DNA of 64,000 nt from contig NC_091014.1 of the NCBI RefSeq assembly GCF_041296385.1, forward strand, positions 47,572,078-47,636,077, given 5' to 3'. The position numbers and the translations under genes are program-made. Of the stretch, positions 34,474 to 47,520 are shown piece by piece; the first letter of the stretch is position 1; every line of letters starts with the position of its first letter. The notes beneath the pieces are model-generated. The model did no database searches, was not told the origin of the DNA, and saw nothing but the letters and a program-made list of their open reading frames with translations. The DNA is from Aphelocoma coerulescens (taxonomy: Eukaryota; Chordata; Aves; Passeriformes; Corvidae).

Positions 34474-36091
34474 GAGAAAACCAGAAAGACAGGAGCTCCA
34501 GGGAAACTCACCATGTGAAAGGCAGGCCAAGTTGAGCACGATACAGTTAAAACCTTGCTCCCTCTTCCTCTTTCTGCTTGGAACTCACCACCACCCAATG
34601 CCCCATTTCTGGCCCAAACTTCGGTTATGGTTATGGTTACACCTAGTGTTAGGATTTGAGAAATCCGCAAAGCCAGGAGCTCCAGGGATACTCAGCATGC
34701 GAAAGGCAGGCCAAGCTTATCGCAGCACAGCCAAAACCTTGCTCCCACTTCTTCATTCTTCTTGGAACTCGCCCCAGCCGAATGCCCGATTTCTGGCTCA
34801 AACTAGGGTTAGGGTTAGGGTTAGGGTTACGCCTAGGGTTAGGCTTGAGAAAACCACAAAGCCAGGAGCTCCAGGGACACTCACCATGTGAAAGGCAGGC
34901 CAAGTTGAGCACGATACAGTTAAAACCTTGCTCCCTCTTCCTCTTTCTGCTTGGAACGCGCCGTCGCCCAATGCCCCATTTCTGGCTCAAACTAGGGTTA
35001 TGGTCATGATTACACCTAGTGTTAGGGTTTGAGAAATCCACAAAGCCAGGAGCTCCAGGGATACTCAGCATGCGAAAGGCAGGCCAAGCTTATCGCAGCA
35101 CAGCCAAAACCTTGCTCCCACTTCTTCATTCATCTTGGAACTCGACCCAGCCCAATGCCCAATTTCTGGCTCAAACTAGGGTTAGGGTTAGGGTTAGGGT
35201 TACGCCTAGGGTTAGGCTTGAGAAAACCACAAAGCCAGGAGCTCCAGGGATACTCCCCATGCGAAAGGCAGGCCAAGATTATCGCAGCACAGCCAAAACC
35301 TTGCTCCCACTTCTTCATTCTTCTTGGAACTCGCCCCAGCCCAATGCCCGATTTCTGGCTCAATCTAGGGTTAGGGTTAGGGTTAGGGTTACGCCTAGGT
35401 TTAGGCTTGAGAAAACCACAAAGCCGGGAGCTCCAGGGATACTCCCCATGCGAAAGGAAGGCCAAGCTTATCGCAGCACAGCCAAAACCTTGCTCTCACT
35501 TCTTCGTTCTTCTTGGAATTCGCGACAGCCCAATGCCCGATTTCTGGCTCAAACTAGGGTTAGGGTTACGCCTAGGGTTAGTCTTGAGAAAACCACAAAG
35601 CCAGGAGCTCCAGGGACACTCACCATGTGAAAGGCAGGCCAAGTTGAGCACGATACAGTTAAAACCTTGCTCTCTCTTCTTCTTTCTGCTTGGAACTCAC
35701 CGCCACCCAATGCCCCATTTCTGGCCCAAACTTCGGTTATGGTTATGGTTACACCTAGTGTTAGGATTTGAGAAATCCACAAAGCCAGGAGCTCCAGGGA
35801 TACTCAGCATGCGAAAGGCAGGCCAAGCTCATCGCAGCACAGCCAAAACCTTGCTCCCTCTTCTTCTTTCTGCTTGAAGCTTGCCACAGCCCAATGCCCG
35901 ATTTCTGGCTCAATCTAGGGTTAGGGTTAGGGTTAGGGTTAGGCTTGAGAAAACCACAAAGCCAGGAGCTCCAGGGACACTCACCATGCGAAAGGCAGGC
36001 CAAGTTGAGCACGATACAGTTAAAACCTTGCTCCCTCTTCTTCTTTCTGCTTGGAACGCTCCGTCGCCCAATGCCCCATTTCTGGCTCAAA

Positions 36092-36130
36092 CTAGGGTTA
36101 GGGTTAGGGTTACGCCTAGGGTTAGGGTTT
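36092..36130 (+). repeat. A monomer with canonical tail, fourth copy
   Basis: Same tail at +5,147 bp from the 30945 copy, in the u14 unit of the 31366-37424 block. Confidence 0.85.
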
Positions 36131-37424
36131 GAGAAATCCACAAAGCCAGGAGCTCCAGGGATACTCAGCATGCGAAAGGCAGGCCAAGCTTATCGCAGCA
36201 CAGCCAAAACCTTGCTCCCACTTCTTCATTCTTCTTGGAACTCGCCCCAGCCCAATGCCCGATTTCTGGCTCAAACTAGGGTTAGGGTTAGGGTTAGGGT
36301 TACGCCTAGGGTTAGGCTTGAGAAAACCACAAAGCCAGGAGCTCCAGGGACACTCGCCACGCGAAAGGCAGGCCAAGTGGAGCACGATACAGTTAAAACC
36401 TTGCTCCCTCTTCTTCTTTCTGCTTGGAACTCGCCGCCGCCCAATGCCCCATTTCTGGCTCAAACTAGGTTATGGTTATGGTTACACCTAGTGTTAGGGT
36501 TTGAGAAATCCATAAAACCAGGAGCTCCAGGGATACTCAGCATGCGAAAGGCAGGCCAAGCTTATCGCAGCACAGCCAAAACCTTGCTCCCACTTCTTCA
36601 TTCTTCTTGGAAGTCGCCACAACCCAATGCCTGATTTCTGGCTCAACCTAGGGTTAGGGTTAGGGTTAGGGTTATGCCTAGGGTTAGGCTTGAGAAAACC
36701 ACAAAGCCAGGAGCTCCAGGGATACTCCCCATGCGAAAGGCAGGCCAAGCTTATCGCAGCACAGCCAAAACCTTGCTCTCACTTCTTCATTCTTCTTGGG
36801 ATTCACCACAGCCCAATGCCCGATTTCTGGCTCAAACTAGGGTTAGGGTTACGCCTAGGGTTAGGCTTGAGAAAACCACAAAGCCAGGAGCTCCAGGGAC
36901 ACTCACCATGTGAAAGGCAGGCCAAGTTGAGCACGATACAGTTAAAACCTTGCTCCCTCTTCCTCTTTCTGCTTGGAACTCACCGCCACCCAATGCCCCA
37001 TTTCTGGCCCAAACTTCGGTTATGTTTATGGTTACACCTAGTGTTAGGATTTGAGAAATCCACAAAGCCAGGAGCTCCAGGGATACTCAGCATGCGAAAG
37101 GCAGGCCAAGCTTATCGCAGCACAGCCAAAACCTTGCTCCCTCTTCTTCATTCTTCTTGGAAGTCGCCACAACCCAATGCCTGATTTCTGGCTCAAACTA
37201 GGGTTAGGGTTAGGGTTAGGGTTACGCCTAGGGTTAGGCTTGAGAAAACCACAAAGCCAGGAGCTCCAGGGACACTCACCATGCGAAAGGCAGGCCAAGT
37301 TGAGCACGATACAGTTAAAACCTTGCTCCCTCTTCTTCTTTCTGCTTGGAACTCGCCGCCGCCCAATGCCCCATTTCTGGCTCAAACTAGGTTATGGTTA
37401 TGGTTACACCTAGTGTTAGAGTTT

Positions 37425-40400
37425 GAGAAATCCACAAAGCCAGGAGCTCCAGGGATACTCAGCATGCGAAAGGCAGGCCAAGCTTATCGCAGCACAGCCA
37501 AAACCTTGCTCCCACTTCTTCATTCTTCTTGGAAGTCGCCACAACCCAATGCCTGATTTCTGGCTCAATCTAGGGTTAGGGTTAGGGTTAGGGTTACGCC
37601 TAGGGTTAGGCTTGAGAAAACCACAAAGCCAGGAGCTCCAGGGATACTCCCCATGCGAAAGGCAGGCCAAGCTTATCGCAGCACAGCCAAAACCGTGCTC
37701 CCACTTCTTCATTCTTCTTGGAATTTGATTCAGCCCAATGCCCGATTTCTGGCTCAAACTAGGGTTAGGGTTACGCCTAGGGTAAGGTTTGAGAAAACCA
37801 CAAAGCCAGGAGCTCCAGGGACACTCACCATGCGAAAGGCAGGCCAAGTTGAGCACGATACAGTTAAAACCTTGCTCCGTCTTCCTCTTTCTGCTTGGAA
37901 CTCACCGCCGCCCAATGCCCCATTTCTGGCTCAAACTAGGTTATGTTTATGGTTACACCTAGTGTTAGGGTTTGAGAAATCCACAAAGCCAGGAGCTCCA
38001 GGGATACTCAGCATGCGAAAGGCAGGCCAAGCTTATCGCAGCACAAGCAAAACCTTGCTCCCTCTTCTTCATTCTTCTTGGAACTTGCCACAGCCCAATG
38101 CCCGATTTCTGTCTCAATCTAGGGTTAGGGTTACGCCTAGGGTTAGGCTTGAGAAAACCACAAAGCCAGGAGCTCCAGGGACACTCACCATGCGAAAGGC
38201 AGGCCAAGTTGAGCACGATACAGTTAAAACCTTGCTCCCTCTTCTTCTTTCTGCTTGGAACTCGCCGTCGCCCAATGCCCCATTTCTGGCTCAAACTAGG
38301 TTATGGTTATGGTTACACCTAGTGTTAGGGTTTGAGAAATCCACAAAGCCAGGAGCTCCGGGGATACTCAGCATGCGAAAGGCAGGCCAAGCTTATCGCA
38401 GCACAGCCAAAACCTTGCTCCCACTTCTTCATTCTTCTTGGAAGTCGCCACAACCCAATGCCTGATTTCTGGCTCAATCTAGGGTTAGGGTTAGGGTTAG
38501 GGTTACGCCTAGGGTTAGCCTTGAGAAAACCACAAAGCCAGGAGCTCCAGGGATACTCCCCATGCGAAAGGCAGGCCAAGCTTATCGCAGCACAGCCAAA
38601 ACCTTGCTCCCACTTCTTCATTCTTATTGGAATTCACCACAGCCCAATGCCCGATTTCTGGCTCAAACTAGGGTTAGGGTTACGCCTAGGGTTAGGCTTG
38701 AGAAAACCACAAAGCCAGGAGCTCCAGGGACACTCACCATGCGAAAGGCAGGCCAAGTTGAGCACGATACAGTTAAAACCTTGCTCCCTCTTCTTCTTTC
38801 TGCTTGGAACTCGCCGCCGCCCAATGCCCCATTTCTGGCTCAAACTAGGTTATGGTTATGGTTACACCTAGTGTTAGGGTTTGAGAAATCCATAAAACCA
38901 GGAGCTCCAGGGATACTCAGCATGCGAAAGGCAGGCCAAGCTTATCGCAGCACAGCCAAAACCTTGCTCCCACTACTTCATTCTTCTTGGAAGTCGCCAC
39001 AACCCAATGCCTGATTTCTGGCTCAATCTAGGGTTAGGGTTAGGGTTAGGGTTATGCCTAGGGTTAGGCTTGAGAAAACCACAAAGCCAGGAGCTCCAGG
39101 GATACTCCCCATGCGAAAGGCAGGCCAAGCTTATCGCAGCACAGCCAAAACCTTGCTCTCACTTCTTCATTCTTCTTGGGATTCACCACAGCCCAATGCC
39201 CGATTTCTGGCTCAAACTAGGGTTAGGGTTACGCCTAGGGTTAGGCTTGAGAAAACCACAAAGCCAGGAGCTCCAGGGACACTCACCATGCGAAAGGCAG
39301 GCCAAGTTGAGCACGATACAGTTAAAACCTTGCTCCCTCTTCTTCTTTCTGCTTGGAACTCGCTGCCGCCCAATGCCCCATTTCTGGCTCCAACTAGGGT
39401 TATGGTCGTGGTTACACCTAGTGTTAGGGTTTGAGAAATCCACAAAGCCAGGAGCTCCAGGGATACTCAGCATGCGAAAGGCAGGCCAAGCTTATCGCAG
39501 CACAAGCAAAACCTTGCTCCCTCTTCTTCATTCTTCTTGGAACTTGCCACAGCCCAATGCCCGATTTCTGTCTCAATCTAGGGTTAGGGTTACGCCTAGG
39601 GTTAGGCTTGAGAAAACCACAAAGCCAGGAGCTCCAGGGACACTCACCATGCGAAAGGCAGGCCAAGTTGAGCACGATACAGTTAAAACCTTGCTCCCTC
39701 TTCTTCTTTCTGCTTGGAACTCGCCGTCGCCCAATGCCCCATTTCTGGCTCAAACTAGGTTATGGTTATGGTTACACCTAGTGTTAGGGTTTGAGAAATC
39801 CACAAAGCCAGGAGCTCCAGGGATACTCAGCATGCGAAAGGCAGGCCAAGCTTATCGCAGCACAGCCAAAACCTTGCTCCCACTTCTTCATTCTTCTTGG
39901 AAGTCGCCACAACCCAGTGCCTGATTTCTGGCTCAATCTAGGGTTAGGGTTAGGGTTAGGGTTAAGCCTAGGGTTAGGCTTGAGAAAACCACAAAGCCAG
40001 GAGCTCCAGGGATACTCCCCATGCGAAAGGCAGGCCAAGCTTATCGCAGCACAGCCAAAACCTTGCTCCCACTTCTTCATTCTTATTGGAATTCACCACA
40101 GCCCAATGCCCGATTTCTGGCTCAAACTAGGGTTAGGGTTACGCCTAGGGTTAGGCTTGAGAAAACCACGAAGCCAGGAGCTCCAGGGACACTCACCATG
40201 CGAAAGGCAGGCCAAGTTGAGCACGATACAGTTAAAACCTTGCTCCCTCTTCTTCTTTCTGCTTGGAACTCGCCGCCGCCCAATGCCCCATTTCTGGCTC
40301 AAACTAGGTTATGGTTATGGTTACACCTAGTGTTAGGGTTTGAGAAATCCATAAAACCAGGAGCTCCAGGGATACTCAGCATGCGAAAGGCAGGCCAAGC

Positions 40401-42374
40401 TTATCGCAGCACAGCCAAAACCTTGCTCCCACTACTTCATTCTTCTTGGAAGTCGCCACAACCCAATGCCTGATTTCTGGCTCAATCTAGGGTTAGGGTT
40501 AGGGTTAGGGTTATGCCTAGGGTTAGGCTTGAGAAAACCACAAAGCCAGGAGCTCCAGGGATACTCCCCATGCGAAAGGCAGGCCAAGCTTATCGCAGCA
40601 CAGCCAAAACCTTGCTCTCACTTCTTCATTCTTCTTGGGATTCACCACAGCCCAATGCCCGATTTCTGGCTCAAACTAGGGTTAGGGTTACGCCTAGGGT
40701 TAGGCTTGAGAAAACCACAAAGCCAGGAGCTCCAGGGACACTCACCATGTGAAAGGCAGGCCAAGTTGAGCACGATACAGTTAAAACCTTGCTCCCTCTT
40801 CCTCTTTCTGCTTGGAACTCACCGCCACCCAATGCCCCATTTCTGGCCCAAACTTCGGTTATGTTTATGGTTACACCTAGTGTTAGGATTTGAGAAATCC
40901 ACAAAGCCAGGAGCTCCAGGGATACTCAGCATGCGAAAGGCAGGCCAAGCTTATCGCAGCACAGCCAAAACCTTGCTCCCTCTTCTTCATTCTTCTTGGA
41001 AGTCGCCACAACCCAATGCCTGATTTCTGGCTCAAACTAGGGTTAGGGTTAGGGTTAGGGTTACGCCTAGGTTAAGGTTTGAGAAAACCACAAAGCCAGG
41101 AGCTCCAGGGACACTCACCATGTGAAAGGCAGGCCAAGTTGAGCACGATACAGTTAAAACCTTGCTCCCTCTTCTTCTTTCTGCTTGGAACTCACCGCCG
41201 CCCAATGCCCCATTTCTGGCTCCAACTAGGGTTATGGTCGTGGTTACACCTAGTGTTAGGGTTTGAGAAATCCACAAAGCCAGGAGCTCCGGGGATACTC
41301 AGCATGTGAAAGGCAGGCCAAGCTTATCGCAGCACAAGCAAAACCTTGCTCCTTCTTCTTCTTTCTGCTTGGAACTTGCCACAGCCCAATGCCCGATTTC
41401 TGGCTCAAACTAGGGTTAGGGTTAGGGTTAGGGTTACGCCTAGGGTTAGGCTTGAGAAAACCACAAAGCCAGGAGCTCCAGGGACGCTCACCATGCGAAA
41501 GGCAGGCCAAGTTGAGCACGATACAGTTAAAACCTTGCTCCCTCTTCTTCTTTCTGCTTGGAACTCACCGCCGCCCAATGCCCCATTTCTGGCTCAAACT
41601 AGGTTATGGTTATGGTTACACCTAGTGTTAGGGTTTGAGAAATCCACAAAACCAGGAGCTCCAGGGATACTCAGGATGCGAAAGGCAGGCCAAGCTTATC
41701 GCAGCACAGCCAAAACCTTGCTCCCACTTCTTCATTCTTCTTGGAAGTCGCCACAACCCAATGCCTGATTTCTGGCTCAACCTAGGGTTAGGGTTAGGGT
41801 TAGGGTTACGCCTAGGGTTAGGCTTGAGAAAACCACAAAGCCAGGAGCTCCAGGGATATTCCCCATGCGAAAGGCAGGCCAAGCTTATCGCAGCACAGCC
41901 AAAACCTTGCTCCCACTTCTTCATTCTTCTTGGAATTCACCACAGCCCAATGCCCGATTTCTGGCTCAAACTAGGGTTAGGGTTACGCCTAGGGTTAGGC
42001 TTGAGAAAACCACAAAGCCAGGAGCTCCAGGGACACTCGCCACGCGAAAGGCAGGCCAAGTGGAGCACGATACAGTTAAAACCTTGCTCCCTCTTCTTCT
42101 TTCTGCTTGGAACTCGCCGCCGCCCAATGCCCCATTTCTGGCTCAAACTAGGTTATGGTTATGGTTACACCTAGTGTTAGGGTTTGAGAAATCCATAAAA
42201 CCAGGAGCTCCAGGGATACTCAGCATGCGAAAGGCAGGCCAAGCTTATCGCAGCACAGCCAAAACCTTGCTCCCACTTCTTCATTCTTCTTGGAAGTCGC
42301 CACAACCCAATGCCTGATTTCTGGCTCAATCTGGGGTTAGGGTTAGGGTTAGGGTTACGCCTAGGGTTAGGCTT
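37425..42374 (+). repeat. R region copy 1: trimer-rich array with short-tail A monomers (4,950 bp)
   Basis: The u1-u17 order stops and B-B'-A trimers mix with dimers: B starts at 37425, 37974, 38334, 38883, 39433, 39793, 40342, 40892, 41265, 41637 and about 42186. Most A tails are the 1-bp-shorter CTAGGTTATGGTTATGG form or CTAGGGTTATGGTCGTGG. Markers include GCACAAGCAAAACC, CCATAAAACC, CCACGAAGCC and TTCTTATTGG. An internal eight-monomer period of 1,459 bp links 38334 to 39793 and 38883-39007 to 40342-40466. Confidence 0.86.
41064..41083 (+). repeat. R-specific tail exit variant GCCTAGGTTAAGGTTTGAG, first copy
   Basis: Most B tails exit by CCTAGGGTTAGGCTTGAG. Here the exit has lost a G and gained an A. 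The same variant recurs near 51155, 53000, 53745, 55040, 56885, 58170 and 62205, only in R-type sequence. A probable intermediate, CCTAGGGTAAGGTTTGAG, is at about 37775 and 47870. Confidence 0.82.
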
Positions 42375-42381
42375 GAGAAAA

Positions 42382-42410
42382 CCACAAAGCCAGGAGCTCC
42401 AGGGATACTC
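42382..42410 (+). other. Recombination junction R/u6 (29-bp uncertainty), boundary of the 10.1-kb duplication
   Basis: The base at 42381 is R-type (GAGAAAACC where u6 has GAGAAATCC). The base at 42411 is u6-type (GGATACTCAGC where R has GGATACTCCCC). The shared interval is the conserved CCAGGAGCTCC core of the body. At the equivalent place in copy 2 (about 52500) the sequence stays R-type, confirming direction. Confidence 0.87.
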
Positions 42411-44392
42411 AGCATGCGAAAGGCAGGCCAAGCTTATCGCAGCACAGCCAAAACCTTGCTCCCTCTTCTTCTTTCTGCTTGAAGCTTGCCACAGCCCAAT
42501 GCCCGATTTCTGGCTCAATCTAGGGTTAGGATTAGGGTTAGGGTTATGCCTAGGGTTAGGCTTGAGAAAACCACAAAGCCAGGAGCTCCAGGGACACTCA
42601 CCATGTGAAAGGCAGGCCAAGTTGAGCACGATACAGTTAAAACCTTGCTCCCTCTTCCTCTTTCTGCTTGGAACGCGCCGTCGCCTAATGCCCCATTCCT
42701 GGCCCAAACTTCGGTTATGGTTATGGTTACACCTAGTGTTAGGATTTGAGAAATCCACAAAGCCAGGAGCTCCAGGGATACTCCCCATGCGAAAGGCAGG
42801 CCAAGCTTATCGCAGCACAGCCAAAACCTTGCTCCCTCTTCTTCTTTCTGCTTGAATCTTGCCACAGCCCAATGCCCGATTTCTGGCTCAAACTAGGGTT
42901 AGGGTTACGCCTTGGGTTAGGCTTGAGAAAACCACAAAGCCAGGAGCTCCAGGGACACTCACCATGCGAAAGGCAGGCCAAGTTGAGCACGATACAGTTA
43001 AAACCTTGCTCCCTCTTCTTCTTTCTGCTTGGAACTCGCCGCTGCCCAATGCCCCATTTCTGGCCCAAACTTCGGTTATGGCTATGGTTACACCTAGTGT
43101 TAGGATTTGAGAAATCCACAAAGCCAGGAGCTCCAGGGATACTCAGCATGCGAAAGGCAGGCCAAGCTTATCGCAGCACAGCCAAAACCTTGCTCCCTCT
43201 TCTTCTTTCTGCTTGAAGCTTGCCACAGCCCAATGCCCGATTTCTGGCTCAATCTAGGGTTAGGGTTAGGGTTAGGGTTACGCCTAGGGTTAGGCTTGAG
43301 AAAACCACAAAGCCAGGAGCTCCAGGGACACTCACCATGCAAAAGGCAGGCCAAGTTGAGCACGATACAGTTAAAACCTTGCTCCCTCTTCTTCTTTCTG
43401 CTTGGAACGCGCCGTCGCCCAATGCCCCATTTCTGGCTCAAACTAGGGTTATGGTCATGATTACACCTAGTGTTAGGGTTTGAGAAATCCACAAAGCCAG
43501 GAGCTCCAGGGATACTCAGCATGCGAAAGGCAGGCCAAGCTTATCGCAGCACAGCCAAAACCTTGCTCCCTCTTCTTCTTTCTGCTTGAAGCTTGCCACA
43601 GCCCAATGCCCGATTTCTGGCTCAATCTAGGGTTAGGATTAGGGTTAGGGTTACGCCTAGGGTTAGGCTTGAGAAAACCACAAAGCCAGGAGCTCCAGGG
43701 ACACTCACCATGTGAAAGGCAGGCCAAGTTGAGCACGATACAGTTAAAACCTTGCTCCCTCTTCCTCTTTCTGCTTGGAACGCGCCGTCGCCTAATGCCC
43801 CATTCCTGGCCCAAACTTCGGTTATGGTTATGGTTACACCTAGTGTTAGGGTTTGAGAAATCCACAAAGCCAGGAGCTCCAGGGATACTCAGCATGCGAA
43901 AGGCAGGCCAAGCTTATCGCAGCACAGCCAAAACCTTGCTCCCTCTTCTTCTTTCTGCTTGAATCTTGCCACAGCCCAATGCCCGATTTCTGGCTCAAAC
44001 TAGGGTTAGGGTTACGCCTTGGGTTAGGCTTGAGAAAACCACAAAGCCAGGAGCTCCAGGGACACTCACCATGCGAAAGGCAGGCCAAGTTGAGCACGAT
44101 ACAGTTAAAACCTTGCTCCCTCTTCTTCTTTCTGCTTGGAACGCGCCGTCGCCCAATGCCCCATTTCTGGCTCAAACTAGGGTTATGGTCATGATTACAC
44201 CTAGTGTTAGGATTTGAGAAATCCACAAAGCCAGGAGCTCCAGGGATACTCAGCATGCGAAAGGCAGGCCAAGCTTATCGCAGCACAGCCAAAACCTTGC
44301 TCCCACTTCTTCATTCTTCTTGGAACTCGCCCCAGCCCAATGCCCGATTTCTGGCTCAAACTAGGGTTAGGGTTACGCCTAGGGTTAGGCTT

Positions 44393-44569
44393 GAGAAATC
44401 CACAAAGCCAGGAGCTCCAGGGACACTCACCATGTGAAAGGCAGGCCAAGCTTATCGCAGCACAGCCAAAACCTTGCTCCCACTACTTCTTTTTGCTTGG
44501 AACTTGCCCCAACCCAATGCCCGATTTCTGGCTCAAACTAGGGTTAGGGTTAAGCCTAGGGTTAGGCTT
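44393..44569 (+). repeat. Chimeric A/B monomer, eighth and last copy
   Basis: Same structure at +10,096 bp from the seventh copy. No copy occurs in R-type sequence to the right of 47.5 kb. Confidence 0.88.
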
Positions 44570-46187
44570 GAGAAAACCAGAAAGACAGGAGCTCCAGGGA
44601 AACTCACCATGTGAAAGGCAGGCCAAGTTGAGCACGATACAGTTAAAACCTTGCTCCCTCTTCCTCTTTCTGCTTGGAACTCACCACCACCCAATGCCCC
44701 ATTTCTGGCCCAAACTTCGGTTATGGTTATGGTTACACCTAGTGTTAGGATTTGAGAAATCCGCAAAGCCAGGAGCTCCAGGGATACTCAGCATGCGAAA
44801 GGCAGGCCAAGCTTATCGCAGCACAGCCAAAACCTTGCTCCCACTTCTTCATTCTTCTTGGAACTCGCCCCAGCCGAATGCCCGATTTCTGGCTCAAACT
44901 AGGGTTAGGGTTAGGGTTAGGGTTACGCCTAGGGTTAGGCTTGAGAAAACCACAAAGCCAGGAGCTCCAGGGACACTCACCATGTGAAAGGCAGGCCAAG
45001 TTGAGCACGATACAGTTAAAACCTTGCTCCCTCTTCCTCTTTCTGCTTGGAACGCGCCGTCGCCCAATGCCCCATTTCTGGCTCAAACTAGGGTTATGGT
45101 CATGATTACACCTAGTGTTAGGGTTTGAGAAATCCACAAAGCCAGGAGCTCCAGGGATACTCAGCATGCGAAAGGCAGGCCAAGCTTATCGCAGCACAGC
45201 CAAAACCTTGCTCCCACTTCTTCATTCATCTTGGAACTCGACCCAGCCCAATGCCCAATTTCTGGCTCAAACTAGGGTTAGGGTTAGGGTTAGGGTTACG
45301 CCTAGGGTTAGGCTTGAGAAAACCACAAAGCCAGGAGCTCCAGGGATACTCCCCATGCGAAAGGCAGGCCAAGATTATCGCAGCACAGCCAAAACCTTGC
45401 TCCCACTTCTTCATTCTTCTTGGAACTCGCCCCAGCCCAATGCCCGATTTCTGGCTCAATCTAGGGTTAGGGTTAGGGTTAGGGTTACGCCTAGGGTTAG
45501 GCTTGAGAAAACCACAAAGCCGGGAGCTCCAGGGATACTCCCCATGCGAAAGGAAGGCCAAGCTTATCGCAGCACAGCCAAAACCTTGCTCTCACTTCTT
45601 CGTTCTTCTTGGAATTCGCGACAGCCCAATGCCCGATTTCTGGCTCAAACTAGGGTTAGGGTTACGCCTAGGGTTAGTCTTGAGAAAACCACAAAGCCAG
45701 GAGCTCCAGGGACACTCACCATGTGAAAGGCAGGCCAAGTTGAGCACGATACAGTTAAAACCTTGCTCCCTCTTCTTCTTTCTGCTTGGAACTCACCGCC
45801 ACCCAATGCCCCATTTCTGGCCCAAACTTCGGTTATGGTTATGGTTACACCTAGTGTTAGGATTTGAGAAATCCACAAAGCCAGGAGCTCCAGGGATACT
45901 CAGCATGCGAAAGGCAGGCCAAGCTCATCGCAGCACAGCCAAAACCTTGCTCCCTCTTCTTCTTTCTGCTTGAAGCTTGCCACAGCCCAATGCCCGATTT
46001 CTGGCTCAATCTAGGGTTAGGGTTAGGGTTAGGGTTAGGCTTGAGAAAACCACAAAGCCAGGAGCTCCAGGGACACTCACCATGCGAAAGGCAGGCCAAG
46101 TTGAGCACGATACAGTTAAAACCTTGCTCCCTCTTCTTCTTTCTGCTTGGAACGCTCCGTCGCCCAATGCCCCATTTCTGGCTCAAA

Positions 46188-46226
46188 CTAGGGTTAGGGT
46201 TAGGGTTACGCCTAGGGTTAGGGTTT
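46188..46226 (+). repeat. A monomer with canonical tail, fifth copy
   Basis: Same tail at +10,096 bp from the 36092 copy, inherited through the 10.1-kb duplication. Confidence 0.85.
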
Positions 46227-47520
46227 GAGAAATCCACAAAGCCAGGAGCTCCAGGGATACTCAGCATGCGAAAGGCAGGCCAAGCTTATCGCAGCACAGC
46301 CAAAACCTTGCTCCCACTTCTTCATTCTTCTTGGAACTCGCCCCAGCCCAATGCCCGATTTCTGGCTCAAACTAGGGTTAGGGTTAGGGTTAGGGTTACG
46401 CCTAGGGTTAGGCTTGAGAAAACCACAAAGCCAGGAGCTCCAGGGACACTCGCCACGCGAAAGGCAGGCCAAGTGGAGCACGATACAGTTAAAACCTTGC
46501 TCCCTCTTCTTCTTTCTGCTTGGAACTCGCCGCCGCCCAATGCCCCATTTCTGGCTCAAACTAGGTTATGGTTATGGTTACACCTAGTGTTAGGGTTTGA
46601 GAAATCCATAAAACCAGGAGCTCCAGGGATACTCAGCATGCGAAAGGCAGGCCAAGCTTATCGCAGCACAGCCAAAACCTTGCTCCCACTTCTTCATTCT
46701 TCTTGGAAGTCGCCACAACCCAATGCCTGATTTCTGGCTCAACCTAGGGTTAGGGTTAGGGTTAGGGTTATGCCTAGGGTTAGGCTTGAGAAAACCACAA
46801 AGCCAGGAGCTCCAGGGATACTCCCCATGCGAAAGGCAGGCCAAGCTTATCGCAGCACAGCCAAAACCTTGCTCTCACTTCTTCATTCTTCTTGGGATTC
46901 ACCACAGCCCAATGCCCGATTTCTGGCTCAAACTAGGGTTAGGGTTACGCCTAGGGTTAGGCTTGAGAAAACCACAAAGCCAGGAGCTCCAGGGACACTC
47001 ACCATGTGAAAGGCAGGCCAAGTTGAGCACGATACAGTTAAAACCTTGCTCCCTCTTCCTCTTTCTGCTTGGAACTCACCGCCACCCAATGCCCCATTTC
47101 TGGCCCAAACTTCGGTTATGTTTATGGTTACACCTAGTGTTAGGATTTGAGAAATCCACAAAGCCAGGAGCTCCAGGGATACTCAGCATGCGAAAGGCAG
47201 GCCAAGCTTATCGCAGCACAGCCAAAACCTTGCTCCCTCTTCTTCATTCTTCTTGGAAGTCGCCACAACCCAATGCCTGATTTCTGGCTCAAACTAGGGT
47301 TAGGGTTAGGGTTAGGGTTACGCCTAGGGTTAGGCTTGAGAAAACCACAAAGCCAGGAGCTCCAGGGACACTCACCATGCGAAAGGCAGGCCAAGTTGAG
47401 CACGATACAGTTAAAACCTTGCTCCCTCTTCTTCTTTCTGCTTGGAACTCGCCGCCGCCCAATGCCCCATTTCTGGCTCAAACTAGGTTATGGTTATGGT
47501 TACACCTAGTGTTAGAGTTT

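Larger units (their letters stand above)
31366..37424 (+). repeat. Composite block: hybrid u16/u4 then u5-u17 (6,059 bp)
   Basis: It starts with a B that is u16-like (CCATAAAACC, AAGTCGCCACAACCC) and switches to the u4 trimer, with a private TTACACCTAGGG in the tail near 31526. Then come u5 31906 (GAGCATGATACAG), u6 32279, u7 32652, u8 33013, u9 33386 (TTAGAATTAGGG), u10 33759, u11 34120, u12 34658, u13 35031 (full length with both B'), u14 35770, u15 36131, u16 and u17 37053. The A of u17 here has the short CTAGGTTATGG tail, unlike the earlier u17 copies. Confidence 0.88.
42375..47520 (+). repeat. u6-u17 block, second copy in the 10.1-kb duplication (5,146 bp)
   Basis: A hybrid R/u6 monomer leads into u7 42748, u8 43109, u9 43482, u10 43855, u11 44216, u12 44754, u13 45127, u14 45866, u15 46227, u16 and u17 47149, all at +10,096 bp from the 32286-37424 series. 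Private differences from that copy are few: TTAGGATTAGGG instead of TTAGAATTAGGG in u9, GCCTAGGG instead of GCCTAGGT near 45490, and TTGCTCCCTC instead of TTGCTCTCTC near 45770. Confidence 0.9.
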